Shown here piece after piece: positions 11,601-24,200 of a DNA stretch of 64,000 bases; the first letter of the stretch is position 1, and each line of letters starts with the position of its first letter. This DNA is from Nereocystis luetkeana. Its lineage: Eukaryota > Sar > Phaeophyceae > Laminariales > Laminariaceae. The notes beneath the pieces are model-generated. The model saw only the letters and a program-made list of their open reading frames with translations. It did no database searches and was not told the origin of the DNA. The stretch spans positions 5,219,676 to 5,283,675 of the forward strand of contig JARUPZ010000025.1 of assembly GCA_031213475.1 (NCBI GenBank), written 5' to 3'. The position numbers and the translations under genes were made by a program.

Positions 11601-13480
11601 AATGGCTGAACTGTACTGGATGGCCCTGACGAGGGACGTACCCTTCTCCCAATACGGTGAAGACCGCGCAACTGTGGAGGCAGCAGGTAATACGCATCTA
11701 TTCACCTATTTAGGTTGCAGCTTGTAGCAGAATACTACGTCCGTGTATGTAGAGATGACGTTACCTGCAGGGAGAGTTCACCTCATTATCTTTGCCATGA
11801 GAGATAGCATCGCAGATGCAGTGTGCTCGATAATGGGCTGAGACAAAGCCTCGATATTTCCAAGGCGATGCTTATTGTGAGTGGGTTGTACTTTATTGTA
11901 CAAATATAATAAGTTACATTTAGTTTCACAAAAGTACCATTTTCAGCATATATATCCCATTTGGAACAGATTCGTATCCCAGCCATTGCTGCACTGCGCG
12001 GGTGTGAAATCTTTTTGTATCGGCACGCATAGAAGGAATCTGTATAGTGTGTGTTTGTTGTGGGGGGTGCTATTGGCAATGCCACATTCCCTCGTGAGTG
12101 TTGGTAGGCGCAATATACACTAAGCTACATAATCCTAACTTACTCTTCTCATGATGTCCACTGCTGCCCGTTCTTTCTGAACGTTGGATAATTGACAGAC
12201 AACTTGGCCACCATGCCGGGTTTCGCCGACATGAATATGGTGGCCGTCGGGCCGGATGGCAGAGCCGACCCACAGACACAGCTCTTCCGGTCGTCAGCGC
12301 TCGGAGTCGAGACAGGACCCTTCGTTTCCCAGGTGCTGTATGCCATCGGACTTGGAGTCTGCAATTGTTCAAGCCTCCGTCACCGAGTTCGCCTGCTGTC
12401 GTTGATTGGCCTTTCTATGCCATGTTAATATTTTGTATCAAGACATCGGTTTGCCGTTGGAGAGTAATTGACGTTAATGATGGCAGCGTGAAAAAAAGCA
12501 AAGCTTACTTCCATGCCCACATGTATGCCGGTACACCGTTGGTTTCGTTTTCAGTGCTTTCGGCTTGGCGATGCGGTAGAATATTTACTGTTCGCCTGGG
12601 ATGAATCGTTTCAAATTTTAGGTAAATCTCCAAGGGTGTCGTGGACGCGTAGAGGGTTTACCCTACTAATCTACCCCGTTCCGCGTTGCTATGGTGGCTT
12701 CCCGCCGATTGGCCTCAACCAGCTTCTGGTGAAGGACTTCACCATCGACTCCATCACTGTCAAAGCTCAGCTGACGACATTCGCACCTGGAGTAGACTAC
12801 ATGGCCGATTACGACGAATGGCTCTTCATACAGGTTAGCCTATCCATCAAATTACATCGACCGTGACACGACGCGTTCGCCACGAACCACGCGCGTGAGA
12901 GCTGGTGAACGCTAGCCGTTTCATAGATTAGTCTGGTCAGCTCTTTGTACAGTACTCCATCGCTGGTACATAGATTTTCAAACAATGACGTCGTGCACCC
13001 CGTGGGATGGTACTTGATAGAGCCCATACATTTATCTCTAGAACGGATTTTTATTGCTGTGCGGGTTGTATGACACTACAGCAAGAACGAAAGAGCGCGC
13101 AACCGCAATGCGATCTTCGATATTCTTGTCTGAAAAGCAGGGAAAGATTAACTAACTGCTTACTCACCCGCACTGCAAGCACGAATATACACACTGAAGT
13201 ACCGATCGAACGCTGAGAGCTTTCAGTTCACACGATCATGGCAATTGGAATGGCAGGTTCTATACCGCTCACGTGCTTGTTTGAACCACTCAATGCAGCG
13301 GGGCGATGATCATATGCGAAGTCACACGATGCCTTTTTTCGTCATAACCTCCAACTCATGCTCGATCCGTTTGCAGAACGGTGGCAAACCTGACTCGCCG
13401 GAGGAGGTAGACCCCGTGAAGCGGTACATCAGAAGCGCCCGCGACCTTGCGACCACGTCAGCTACCGATACCATCAACAC
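8674..13480 (+). pseudogene. vBPO: Vanadium-dependent bromoperoxidase, exons 1-7 (unit 1, cut by inversion)
   Basis: 5' part of a 13-exon haloperoxidase gene. Exons: 8674-8923, 9444-9596, 10405-10550, about 11514-11686, 12199-12332, 12723-12833, 13377-13480. Exon 1 starts at a Met before a hydrophobic leader (MKGLAGSAGAVAVITFG); an in-frame Met lies 17 codons upstream at 8623. A 2-base deletion relative to unit 4 brings TGA at 8767-8769 after 31 codons. Exons 2-7 are open and carry family landmarks: ATFHKSLPHDSLGQ (exon 2), LVNPLGGIAVDM (3), AELYWMALTRDVPF (4), LFRSSALGVETGPFVSQ (5), FAPGVDYMADYDEW (6), RSARDLATTSA (7). The sequence leaves intron 7 at 13740 for an inverted unit. Exons 8-13 of this gene are at 38955-35759 on the other strand. 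Nonfunctional as it stands. Confidence 0.9.
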
Positions 13481-13735
13481 GTGAGAATACCGTACTTTGT
13501 TCGCGCGGCATGTCCTACTAGTAAATTTGAAGCCTTAAGATTCACTACCTGGCAACCGCCATTTTATCCGCCGCGAGAGTCTGAAACGTCAACCCTTGAT
13601 TGCACCTGCCCACCGACGATGATATGAAATCATGCCAACGCCCGCAAGCTATTTTGTGTCACCAAGGTGCACGTGATCTCATATATAATAGAGCACATAT
13701 TTCAAAGCAGACGAAATGCATCTGTGTTGAGTCAG

Positions 13736-13746
13736 TATTCAAAGTT
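13736..13746. other. Left inversion breakpoint
   Basis: At 13740-13741 intron 7 of unit 1 (matching unit 3 up to 48758) joins the outer end of an inverted unit's 3' flank. The two sequences share CA at the joint. Its partner is the joint at 38981-38983. Confidence 0.85.
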
Positions 13747-15085
13747 TTACTATACTAGCACATGATTCGGGCAGACGGAAGAAACTAACTAGGAGGCATT
13801 GCAGCTAACGGGCTGATCTTGCAATAGAAAGTGTTAGATCGGGAGCTGACCACTGCGACAACTTGGCAGCGTACGGAGTGCACCTTGCTCGGAACGAGCA
13901 CCATGGCAGCACGGTAAAACGTAGATCCGCTGTATATTGGATATATATGCGAGTGAATGTCGAAAAATCACTCGGAGGCCAAGCAAGGCGGGAATACTTG
14001 TGGTGGCGCGCGCACGCTTCTTGGGACGGGGAGACCTGGCCGTGGAGACTATCGATAAACCCGAATCATCTACCGTACATAGTACCTTGTTGTGCTGTCG
14101 CTGGTTGGATACACGGAGCGATACTCTACCGTCTCTTGATGACAGCGTCAGACAAAGCCACACAACCATCCTGCTGTATAATGAGTAGAATTTATTCTTA
14201 CACAATAAAACGGCATTGCTGCCGAAGAGGTGCAGCTGTTTCGGGAGCGTTGGGGACAGAGGGCCAACCTGGTTATGTCGTGGTTGGAGCATTTACACGT
14301 TTATTTCTTCTTTCACTGCGGGCCTGTCGATAAAAACCCTTCAAATATAGGTGTATCGTCCAATCCCCTTGATTGAGGTAAAACTGTTTTACGTATTTGC
14401 TACTTATCGTGTTTTGTGGTGCTCGTACAAGACGATTCTTTGGTCAACTGTTGTTGTTTTCACTGTGCTATTGTCTAGTATCCCCATATATATTTGTGAA
14501 TGTATGTGCTGGACACGCACTTATTTCCTACCCTTGAAGCGATAAGCGCCCACACCTCGCGCTCGGCAGATATCACCCTCGATAGTATATAGACTATATG
14601 ATAGCCAACCGCTGCACGAGCGGACACATGCACCTAAAAAGAATCGATCGATGGGCACAAGTCAGGAGATTCTTCAGATACTACTCTGACCGTATAAACC
14701 CGATACAAGTTGAATTCGTTACATTTATATTGCTGAGGCAAATCATATACCAGACCTTCATCTGCTGCTCTATGGCTCATTCTTGTGATTCTGATCGAGT
14801 GACCCTTGATGATTCAATGTCGACGGACAGCGCACCGAATTAATATAAGAGCCCGCCAGTCCCTCGGCGTCATAGACATAGTGGGTTCGGAGAAATTGAT
14901 AAACTCCCCGCTTCACAAAAGATCACATCAAGTGTGGGGCACGACACGCGTACATCGTATGCCGTTGTAAGGTTAAAGTTGCATCTTGGTAGTCTAAGAG
15001 TATTACACATGTTTGCGGTATTGTTGCCTATGTGCTCTCAGTGTTGCTCAGCGTTCCTAGACGTGAACAATTTTCTTTGTTGAAG

Positions 15086-15207
15086 CTAGCGCCAGATAAA
15101 GTTTACCTCACGGAACGCAACTGCCCCATCGTGATCCCCGAGCTCGATTTTGTCGGGGGCGGCCTCGAGCGTGCTTGCGCCGTACCCCGGTGGCCGCCTG
15201 GCAGGAC
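15086..15207 (+). other. Candidate exon a of an unidentified gene (unit 2)
   Basis: Acceptor TTTTCTTTGTTGAAG before 15086 and donor GTGAGT after 15207. The frame starts LAPDKVYLTERNCPIVIPEL and continues open to the donor, ending in phase 2. It runs opposite to the haloperoxidase, within its 3' flank. No family is recognised. The copy at 32612-32737 has a 4-base insertion giving a stop, and its donor GT has become CT, so at least that copy cannot be used. Confidence 0.33.
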
Positions 15208-15480
15208 GTGAGTATAGTGCGTCAGCTGAGCGAGGGGCGAGTTCAGTGGTCGATATTTGATTTATCCCAGTTTCGTGGCCAGAGCATTTGGTTGTCGGCG
15301 AATCTTTGCGCTGGCGGGCCTACTCTTGGCCCGTAAAACCCTCTTTGAAAAAAACAAAATATCAGGTATGCTTTACCCTTGGAAATCCTCGCGACACGCT
15401 GACCCGCATATACCTCCCAGCGTATCAGCTACCACTCATGAATCAATACCGCTATTGAAGGTGTCTACCAAGGTCAATAG

Positions 15481-15744
15481 TCTCAATTCGCACAATGCGA
15501 GATTCCACCGTTTCTTCTGGTGGTGGTGTATCCGTATTTGCCCATGAGGCGGGGATCCCAGAACCGACGGCCAACTCGTCGAGGGAAATTCCCACCAACA
15601 TCGGGGTACCTGCAGTCTGTTGGTGTGGATAGTTCGAGTTCGCCATCGGAAAACGGCATGGATCGCAGGCGATCGAGTCGTCTTGAAAAGCGTGGATGCA
15701 TCACAGAGGTAGTCGACGATGATGCTGTCGACGATTATGACATG
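15481..15744 (+). other. Candidate exon b of an unidentified gene (unit 2)
   Basis: 264 bases, fully open, between an AG at 15479-15480 and a strong donor (ATG then GTGAGT). The second half reads as a real protein, with a Ser-rich stretch, a basic patch (MDRRRSSRLEKRG) and an acidic end (VVDDDAVDDYDM). A further AG-bounded stretch (TTTCCCAG then GAGTCCGGCGAC, from about 15774) may continue it, but that part carries stops in units 0 and 1. Exon a ends in phase 2 and this starts in phase 0, so they are not direct neighbours. Function unknown. Confidence 0.35.
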
Positions 15745-18233
15745 GTGAGTCGGCCATACATTCGGTTTCCCAGGAGTCCGGCGACTTTGGGGGTGTATCC
15801 ATTGAAAATAAAAATGTGAGTTTGAAATGCCGAGTTTGTGCGGTATATAGCGGGAAGTAGCAAAAAAAGCAAGATGTGTGGCAAGCGACGATTCGCAGCC
15901 TCGCATGATACGTGCTACAAGGGTGCAATTCGATAGCCGAGGCACATGTTGAATAACACTCAAGCCCAAATAGTGTTCCGAGGATATTGGGTTAAATTTC
16001 GCTGTACTACAGTAGTGTAGTAGTGGATGAGCCGCAGCAGTCAGGTGTCCTTCAACTGAAAAAGGCTACTCCTGTGATGGTATGCGTTTGCAGTGGGGAT
16101 GCGAGCATAGGACCACGTTGTGCGATAGCCCGGGGTGGAGCTTGAAACGTACCCCATTGCCTGTCTGCATCGGATCGGTGGCATACATTCTGGGTCGGGA
16201 CTTGATCGGAGCATATGTATTCGAGCCCTGAGCTCTGGACCAACGACGGCATCGTCCATACATTGCCGTCGGCTTGCATAATATATAGTTTTAGTGTGCA
16301 AGAAGGAACAAACAACCCCTATGGTACGCAAAACCAGCTATATTGCTCAATTAACAAAACGGAGAACCTTGTGTGTATCTGCTACAACAGCCAACATTCA
16401 ATCCATCGTTTCCAAAATCAAGAATATCGACAGAAAAATCTGTTTACGCGGGTGTACCGTCTAACCCTTCGGTGGCAAAAAAAACAAATTGGTAGTATCG
16501 CGACCGGTAATACATGAATTCGAAGCATGTTTGAATATATGTATATAATTCCCTATTGATGATAACGAGGGCAAGGTGCCTAATGTCTGTTGTATACCAG
16601 TGCGGCAAAGTACCTTAGATCAAACTTTACAGTTTCCCGGTCAATGATTTCAACCGGGTTCTCGGCAAAAGGGGAAAACTAACGCCAATGTAATACCCTT
16701 GGAACACCTCGCCTCCTCGACACTCGGGTCAGACACTACAACAGTACAAACAGACACACCACCAATACAGAGTATGTATATAGGTGCTGGCACAACCACG
16801 AGAGAGGATGACTATCAACCTCCGTTAAGATTGTACGAACCGTGACCAAGATATTCACTTTCACCCAAATGACGGCGTGGTCGATTTGATCAGAACCAGT
16901 TAGATCCGTCATAGGTGCGACCCCCCCCCTCCACGCCTCCAACGTCGAGGGAAAATCTCTCCGAGAGCAGCTGCGTGTAGCGGGTGTTATCAACCGGCTA
17001 TATCACGCGTTCAATGCACGCAATTAAGCGTAATGATTACATGTACTTGGGTGACCCACCCGGCTTTACATTTAAAACTTTGTGTGGTTACACAGACATA
17101 GATGGGCGGCATTAACACTGTAAATGCCGCAGGGGGGACAATGTGAAACTTCCCTTTCTGTGGCAGTAGGAGGGACGGCGGGCCAGTTTGGTGGTCTGCT
17201 TTCTGCCAAACGTGAGAGTGCCTATGCCATGTGTACATAACTGAACATATATGGACACTACGCTTCTCTGGTACTTGATGAAGAACAAACAATTACTAAA
17301 CTAAGTGTACATTGGCAAGCATACGTGTTCCCATCACCACAAATATATAGTTGAAAGACAACAAAACTACGAGCCAACACCGTTGTGACTACTGCTGCTT
17401 CGAGGACTGGAACACACAGACCGATTTAAACACCAGTGTGTTTGCCCACCGATATATTCACTGAACTAGATAGTCATGATTTCCCGACGCGGATAGAGCC
17501 ATGCGGACGCCCTTCGTTCTGGGGGGGGGGCAGGGCAGGCCTACCTAAAACATTTTATACGGTAAGAACTACCCCTGGAGTCCCAACAGGAACTTCGGTA
17601 CGAACGCATGCGCTCTATCGAAATTGGAAGTTGACCCAAGCATACTCGTCGAACATACGGAAGGCCATCGCCTTCTAGCATCGAACAATCGTTCATGAAC
17701 CTCACCCTCTTGTCAACCATGTGAAGAAAAAAACAGCAGCAACGAAAAGTACAAACCGACATGTTACACATTTTCAAAACAACACTTGTGACCTTCCTCG
17801 TGGCACAGAATATGGGTGGAGGTATACATGAACATTTGTTCAACCAGAAGCAAACAAATCCGTTGCAAACTACCCGCCTTGGACACCAACTTCGTGTTAG
17901 AGGCAGGGGGTGATTCATCCGCCTGCTAATCAAGTACGGCGTCTGTCTTCGCAGGATCAAGGTATGGTGAATATCGCTTACAGACTAGATTACGGCTCTG
18001 ATACCATTGCCGAAACATAAAAGTTGGAAGTTCTCACACCTCGGGTTTCCAGTAGGTCGCCGAAGGCTACTAAACTGGATACAAAGGCCAATCAATCGCA
18101 TTTAATTGACTAAGTCCCGGCGAGAACACTAGTGCGGATGAACCGATGATACCGCCGGTACAGTAAGGCCACAACCGGGGTTCGGCACCGTCCTCGGGAG
18201 TGGTACAGTATACGGTGGGCCTTGTAGGACATG

Positions 18234-21200
18234 TTAGCACAGGTCAGCGCCCATGAACGCGTCACCGCTGCACCTCCGGTTGTCGACGAAGAAAGACCCG
18301 TCCGTTTCTAGTCGGATCGTCTGGCCTGACATCAGGCGGAACTCGTAGGGCTCGTTCTCTGGGAATGCCACGGCCTCCTGCAATCGATAATACGGGATAC
18401 GCAAGGAACAATGATCAGTTGATCACACTTACTAATCAAAAGTAGTACATGCGCAGCATGCCCAACAAGAGCAACGGTAACACAGTCCAGGAGGAGCAGA
18501 AGCTAGCAGCAGCAGCGGCAATGTACGCCAGCGCAGTAGCACTTTTGTTCATGCCCTTCGCTGTACCTATGTAAGGTAAAATGTAACCTTTATTCGTAAG
18601 TAGACGTCTTAGGTGCGTGCGGTCTCTCACCTGCTGCAGGATACGGACACCGGCCATCTCGCCGAGGAGTAATCCTTCTTGACCGTCCATCCTCCAGTGA
18701 ATACCCATCATCTGCCTTCATTCCCCAGCACAGCAAGCAGAACAAGGGCAACGCTCGTTACGGTTGGTTCGATTCATTGGGCACTATGCCACGCACGAAA
18801 TACGAAATATTTGACTAGAGAAAGACGCCAAATAGACGTGGTAGTACGGGCGGGTATGATCGGTGGTTCCAATCGCTCCCAACTAAGTCCCTTACTCTCT
18901 ATTTACCTGCCGAATGCGACGTTGACGGCCAATTTGTTGATCTCTCCCTCGTACGTCAGGCATTCGTCGCCAGTGTAGGGCAGAAGGGTCAACCCTTCAT
19001 CGTCCGGGACAACGGGGTTGCTGAAGCACGAAGCGCCACGCTCCAGTCCGACAAGTGCCTGTGGTACAAGGTGACGGGTTGAGGCAGATGTAACAAACAT
19101 AATCTTCAAAATGAAAACGTTCTGCAGTCTTCCAATGGCGCTGAGTGGATCAGCAGTGATGGTTTCTCTTTCGCATCACTATGCCTTGCTTAACCCCGAC
19201 CGGAGAAACAGAGAAGGCACGAGGGTATGATTTGGAATCACAACGAGCAAACATTTGCAGGTTTGGGACGATTCCGCGGTGTTTTAATGACGACGTAAAC
19301 AGGACACCACGTGAAAATCTCGAACGTTTGACGTCACACTGTGATTACAGGTCCGCCGCGATCTCAACCACAACACATACTATTTAGTATGCATGTGCTA
19401 TATTAATCACTGGTGTGCGGACAACGATGAATGTATTTCGTTTGTTAATGCGCTATCAAACATTTTTCAGCCGACGACCGAGATGAGATACCGACATCAC
19501 CTAACTGCTGGCTGTTTAGCATTCGGTCAGGCAGTGATATTATGATCCTACTGTTCGTACGACGTTTCCGATGCGACCAATGTGATCATTGAGTGTTTCT
19601 CGACGGCTCTGCCTAAGGGAGACTGTAGATCAGTTACAGGACAAACGATAATTTGAAACAACAAATCAGCGATGAGAGGCAATTCATGGCGTGAATAAAA
19701 TGACCGGGCGCCCAGACTTGAAACAATATCGGAGTATGCGACAGAAAGCCAGGAACTAAAACCATACGTTGACTCCAGTTCCGTGGGTTATTTGGACCTG
19801 TTATCCCTGCTGCTTCGTCCTTTCCCAACAGTGATTCACATACAACCATCGCTGTTTCGCTGTTATCGGAACACGTGTGGTAGACGGGACAGCAGTGACT
19901 CACCTTGAGTACAGTGGCGAAGGCGCCGTTCTGGACAGCGTGCCCAGAGGGGTAAGAAGGGTGAGTTGGCGACCCCTCGTTAACAGCCTGTGAAAACGAA
20001 GCGAACCCACGGCAGTGTTATCCAGAGTGGAACACATTAACTAACGGAGACTGCGCTAGCTTCCCGTCTAATGGTCTGCTCAATCGACGTATAAATGAGC
20101 ACGTTTGACGTCGTCTATTGTCTCGTCGAAGACAAAAAATCGACAGATTGCAATTGTTTAACGCAGAATTCATCTTTGCCCTCGCAAACGTAATTGTTTA
20201 AGCAGGGTTCGAGCCCGGTTGAACCCTGCGGATACGTGACGGATCGTGTATATTGTGCAGGTAATATATCGTTGATATCTTGAAATGTTGAGACATGAGT
20301 CAAGCCCTTGTCGCATGAAGTTTGAGATGCCAAGAAAGACAGGCAATACGCCTGAAATGCGATGTCGACCCAAGCAATATCAGATGAAGTTTCAATCGCA
20401 TTAAACCTCGGTAGATTGCATAATCGTCTCGGACCTAGAGATCGCTTTTCCAGTGGATAAACTATCGCGTCTTACGGTTCAGAATTAAGTTAGTTTTGTT
20501 ACAACCTATGCAAGTCGTATATGAAGTTCACCTGGGGGAGAAGGAAAGTGCGCGGGCGCCTGCGTCGCTGCCCGGTGATTTGCCTGTTGCGTCGCGCCAC
20601 GCGCCTCAGCAACCGCCTGTTGTTGAGAAGCGAGTCGGGGAATTCTACATCGAGGTCGCCGTTTAGGACATTGTGGAGCGTTCCACCGACGGCCTGTCAT
20701 GTCCCACAACCCAACAGATACGATTTGACGAGGTTAAAGGGGGCAGGTGTTTTCGATGGTGGAGTTAGCCACCATGCAATCTTTGCGACAGCATACATCA
20801 CACTCGGACAGACGGCTTAAACATTTCAATCATATCGTCATGAGGCCGTTGTGCCTGAAAGACAGCCCGGATTAGGACATCATATTGTTTTGGTCGGCAA
20901 CGGAATGATGATGGATCTTGTTTCGAGCGTCGTTAGGCGCGCTATAACAACGAGTAGCATATCCTGGCCACTCTAGTCAGACCGGCGTGGTCGTCGACTG
21001 GGGGTTTACCCAACCCTGTTGAGATAGCAAGACATAGTTACATCTCGTCCTCAAGATATACCTCGGCTGGGGGATGGTTCGTGAGGAGTACTGTACAATG
21101 TATCTAAGCTTCACGTTCTAGATGAGGCTATACAAGACCCCCACCAATTATATATTTGTGTTCCTCCCAACGCCGATCGTGTTTTTCAGCGACTATTGCC

Positions 21201-24200
21201 GACGCAATGACGCCTCACCTCCGGACGGGCAAACAAGTGCACGTTCCACTTCTGGTACCACGAGGCCCTCTGAGCCAGTTCGCCGGTTCCGACAAGCCTC
21301 ATAATGTGGGAGGTGCCGTAGTTGACGAAACCGACCTGGCGGCCGTTTTCTGTGTACGGACCGTTGAAACCAGGACGGCTGATGGCTCCTTCTTCGATAA
21401 GAATCAGTGCAGCTCGGTAAGCCTCCCTGCACAAAGTAACGGTTGGTCGTCAGATGGTTGGACGTGAATACTGACTCAACACAGATGCATTTCGTCTGCT
21501 TTGAAATATGTGCTCTATTATATATGAGATCACGTGCACCTTGGCGACACAAAATAGCTTGCGGGCGTTGGCATGATTTCATATCATCGTCGGTGGGCAG
21601 GTGCAATCAAGGGTTGACGTTTCAGACTCTCGCGGCGGATAAAATGGCGGTTGCCAGGTAGTTAGTCTTAAGGCTTCAAATTTAGTAGTAGGACATGCCG
21701 CGCGAACAAAGTGCGGTATTCTCACGTGTTGATGGTATCGGTAGCTGACGTGGTCGCAAGGTCGCGGGCGCTTCTGATGTACCGCTTCACGGGGTCTACC
21801 TCCTCCGGCGAGTCAGGTTTGCCACCGTTCTGCAAACGGATCGAGCACGAGTTGGAGGTTATGACGAAAAAAGGCATCGTGTGACTTCTGATATGATCAT
21901 CGCCCCGCTGCATTGAGTGGTTCAAACAAGCACGTGAGCGGTATAGAACCTGCCATTCCAATTGCCATGATCGTGTGAACTAAAGCTCTCAGCGTTCGAT
22001 CGGTACTTCAGTGGGCATGTTCGTGCTTGCATTGCGGGTGAGTAAGCATTAGTTAATCTTTCCCTGCTTTTCAGACAAAAATATCCAAAATCGCATTGCG
22101 GTTGCGCGCTCTTTCGTTGTTGCTGTAGTGTCATACAACCCGCACAGCAATAGAAATCCCTTCTAGAGATAAATGTATGGGCTCTATCAAGTACCATCCC
22201 ACGGGGTGCACGACGCCATTGTTGGAAAATCTATGTACCAGCGATGGAGTACTGTACAAAGAGCTGACCAGAATAATCTATAAAACGGCTAGCATTCACC
22301 AGCTCTCACACGCGTGGTTCGTGGCGAACGCGTCGTGTCACGGTCGATGTAATTTGATGGATAGGCTAACCTGTATGAAGAGCCATTCGTCGTAATCGGC
22401 CATGTAGTCTACTCCAGGTGCGAATGTCGTCAGCTGAGCTTTGACAGTGATGGAGTCGATGGTGAAGTCCTTCACCAGTAGCTGGTTTAAGCCAATCAGC
22501 GGGAAGCGACCATAGCATCGAGGAACGGGGTAGATTAGTAGGGTATACCCTCTACGTGTCAAAGACATCCTTAAAAGTTTACGTCAAATTTGAAACGATT
22601 CATCCCAGTCGAACAGTAAATATTCTACCGCATCGCCAAGCCGAAAGCACTGAAAACGCAACCAACGGTGTACCGGCATACATGTGGGCATGGAAGTAAG
22701 CTTTGCTTTTTTTCACGCTGCCATTATTAACGTCAAATACTCTACAACGGCGAACCGATGTCTTGATACAAAATATTATCAAGGCATAGAAAGGCCAATC
22801 AACGACAGCAGGCGAACTCGGTAACGGAGGCTTGAACAATTGCAGACTCCAAGTCCGATGGCATACAGCACCTGGGAAACGAAGGGTCCTGTCTCGACTC
22901 CGAGCGCTGACGACCGGAAGAGCTGTGTCTGTGGGTCGGCTCTGCCATCCGGCCCGACGGCCACCATATTCATGTCGGCGAAACCCGGCATGGTGGCCAA
23001 GTTGTCTGTCAATTATCCAACGTTAAGAACGAACGGGCAGCAGCGGACATCATGAGAAGAGTAAGTTAGGATTATGTAGCTTAGTGTATATTGCGCCTAC
23101 CCACACTCACGAGGGAATGTGGCATTGCCAATAGCACCCCCCACAACAAACACACACTATACAGATTCTTTCTATGCGTGCCGATATATCTAGATTCACA
23201 TCCGCGCAGTGCAGCAATGGCTGGGATACGAATCTGTTCCAAATGGGATATATATGCTGAAAATGGTACTTTTGTGAAACTAAATGTAACTTATTATATT
23301 TGTACAATAAAGTACATCCCACTCACAATAAGCATCGGGTTGGAAATATCGAGGCATCTTTTTGTCTCAGCCCATTATCGAGCACACTGCATCTGCGATG
23401 TCATCTCTCATAGCAAAGAGAATGAAGTGACCTCTCCCTGCAGGTAACGTCATGTCTACATACACGGACGTAGTATTCTGCTACAAGCTGCAACCTAAAT
23501 AGATGAATAGATGCGTATTACCTGCTGCCTCCACAGTTGCGCGGTCTTCACCGTATTGGGAGAAGGGTACGTCCCTCGTCAGGGCCATCCAGTACAGTTC
23601 AGCCATTTGAGCAGCCTGACGTGTCATGGATACAACGCGTTCGATCCGGTTGAGGAGCGTCTTAGATGTCATCCAACCGAACGCACGTGGAACACTCTCG
23701 TGCGGGACGGACGAAACAAAGTTGACAAGGCTTTATGTCGACCAACAACAGTATCGACAAGGTAAATCAACCGCGGACTCCTGTTCGGGTGCCAAACGCA
23801 ACGTTTCGCTACATGACCTCTTCATCAAACAGCAACGCCCTCTAACTCCAGAAACGACCGCGGCTTACCAGGTCCTCAGAGTTGAGCAGTGAAGCGCTTG
23901 GTATGGTTAAGGCGGGGCTGTGGGGAACACCCGCAGTTCACGAACAGCGATGAACGCAGTGCCGAGGACGAAACCGAAGCAAATATGATATAGCATACAA
24001 CCGTAGGGTGCCGACACGAACATCGCAGTCACCGTTGAGCACGGGGTGGAGCCGATGGCGAGGGTGAGAGTTGTCCACGGTATATTGTTTGACATACGGA
24101 CGGGTGGAATGGACCCGGGGAAATACCAGCGAAGGGGCCAGCGGGGTGCGGGACGGACGACAGACGAGGGGGAATGACGCGAACCAGGGTGTCAGTAAGA

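Larger units (their letters stand above)
4642..13740 (+). repeat. Repeat unit 1, first part (5' flank to intron 7)
   Basis: Collinear with unit 3 from about 39.71 kb to 48758. The first 720 bases of the unit are missing because of the deletion at its left edge. It ends at 13740 inside intron 7, where the sequence switches to the 3' end of an inverted unit. From 4.64 to about 9.7 kb it is almost base-for-base like unit 3; beyond about 10 kb differences are more frequent. The rest of this unit lies inverted at 31263-38983. Confidence 0.93.
13742..18233. other. 3' flank of unit 2, no confident gene
   Basis: 4.5 kb beyond the haloperoxidase stop, read on the minus strand. Candidate exons on the plus strand (15086-15207, 15481-15744) are listed separately. 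A 156-codon plus-strand frame at 13863-14333 overlaps a 152-codon minus-strand frame. Neither shows a domain or clear splice structure, and both change at their ends between copies. Confidence 0.6.

Noticed and set aside
13863..14333. 156-codon frame in the 3' flank (also 31392-31859 and 55890-56360)
   Set aside because: Overlaps an equally long frame on the other strand, has no recognisable domain and is shortened in unit 0. Probably chance.
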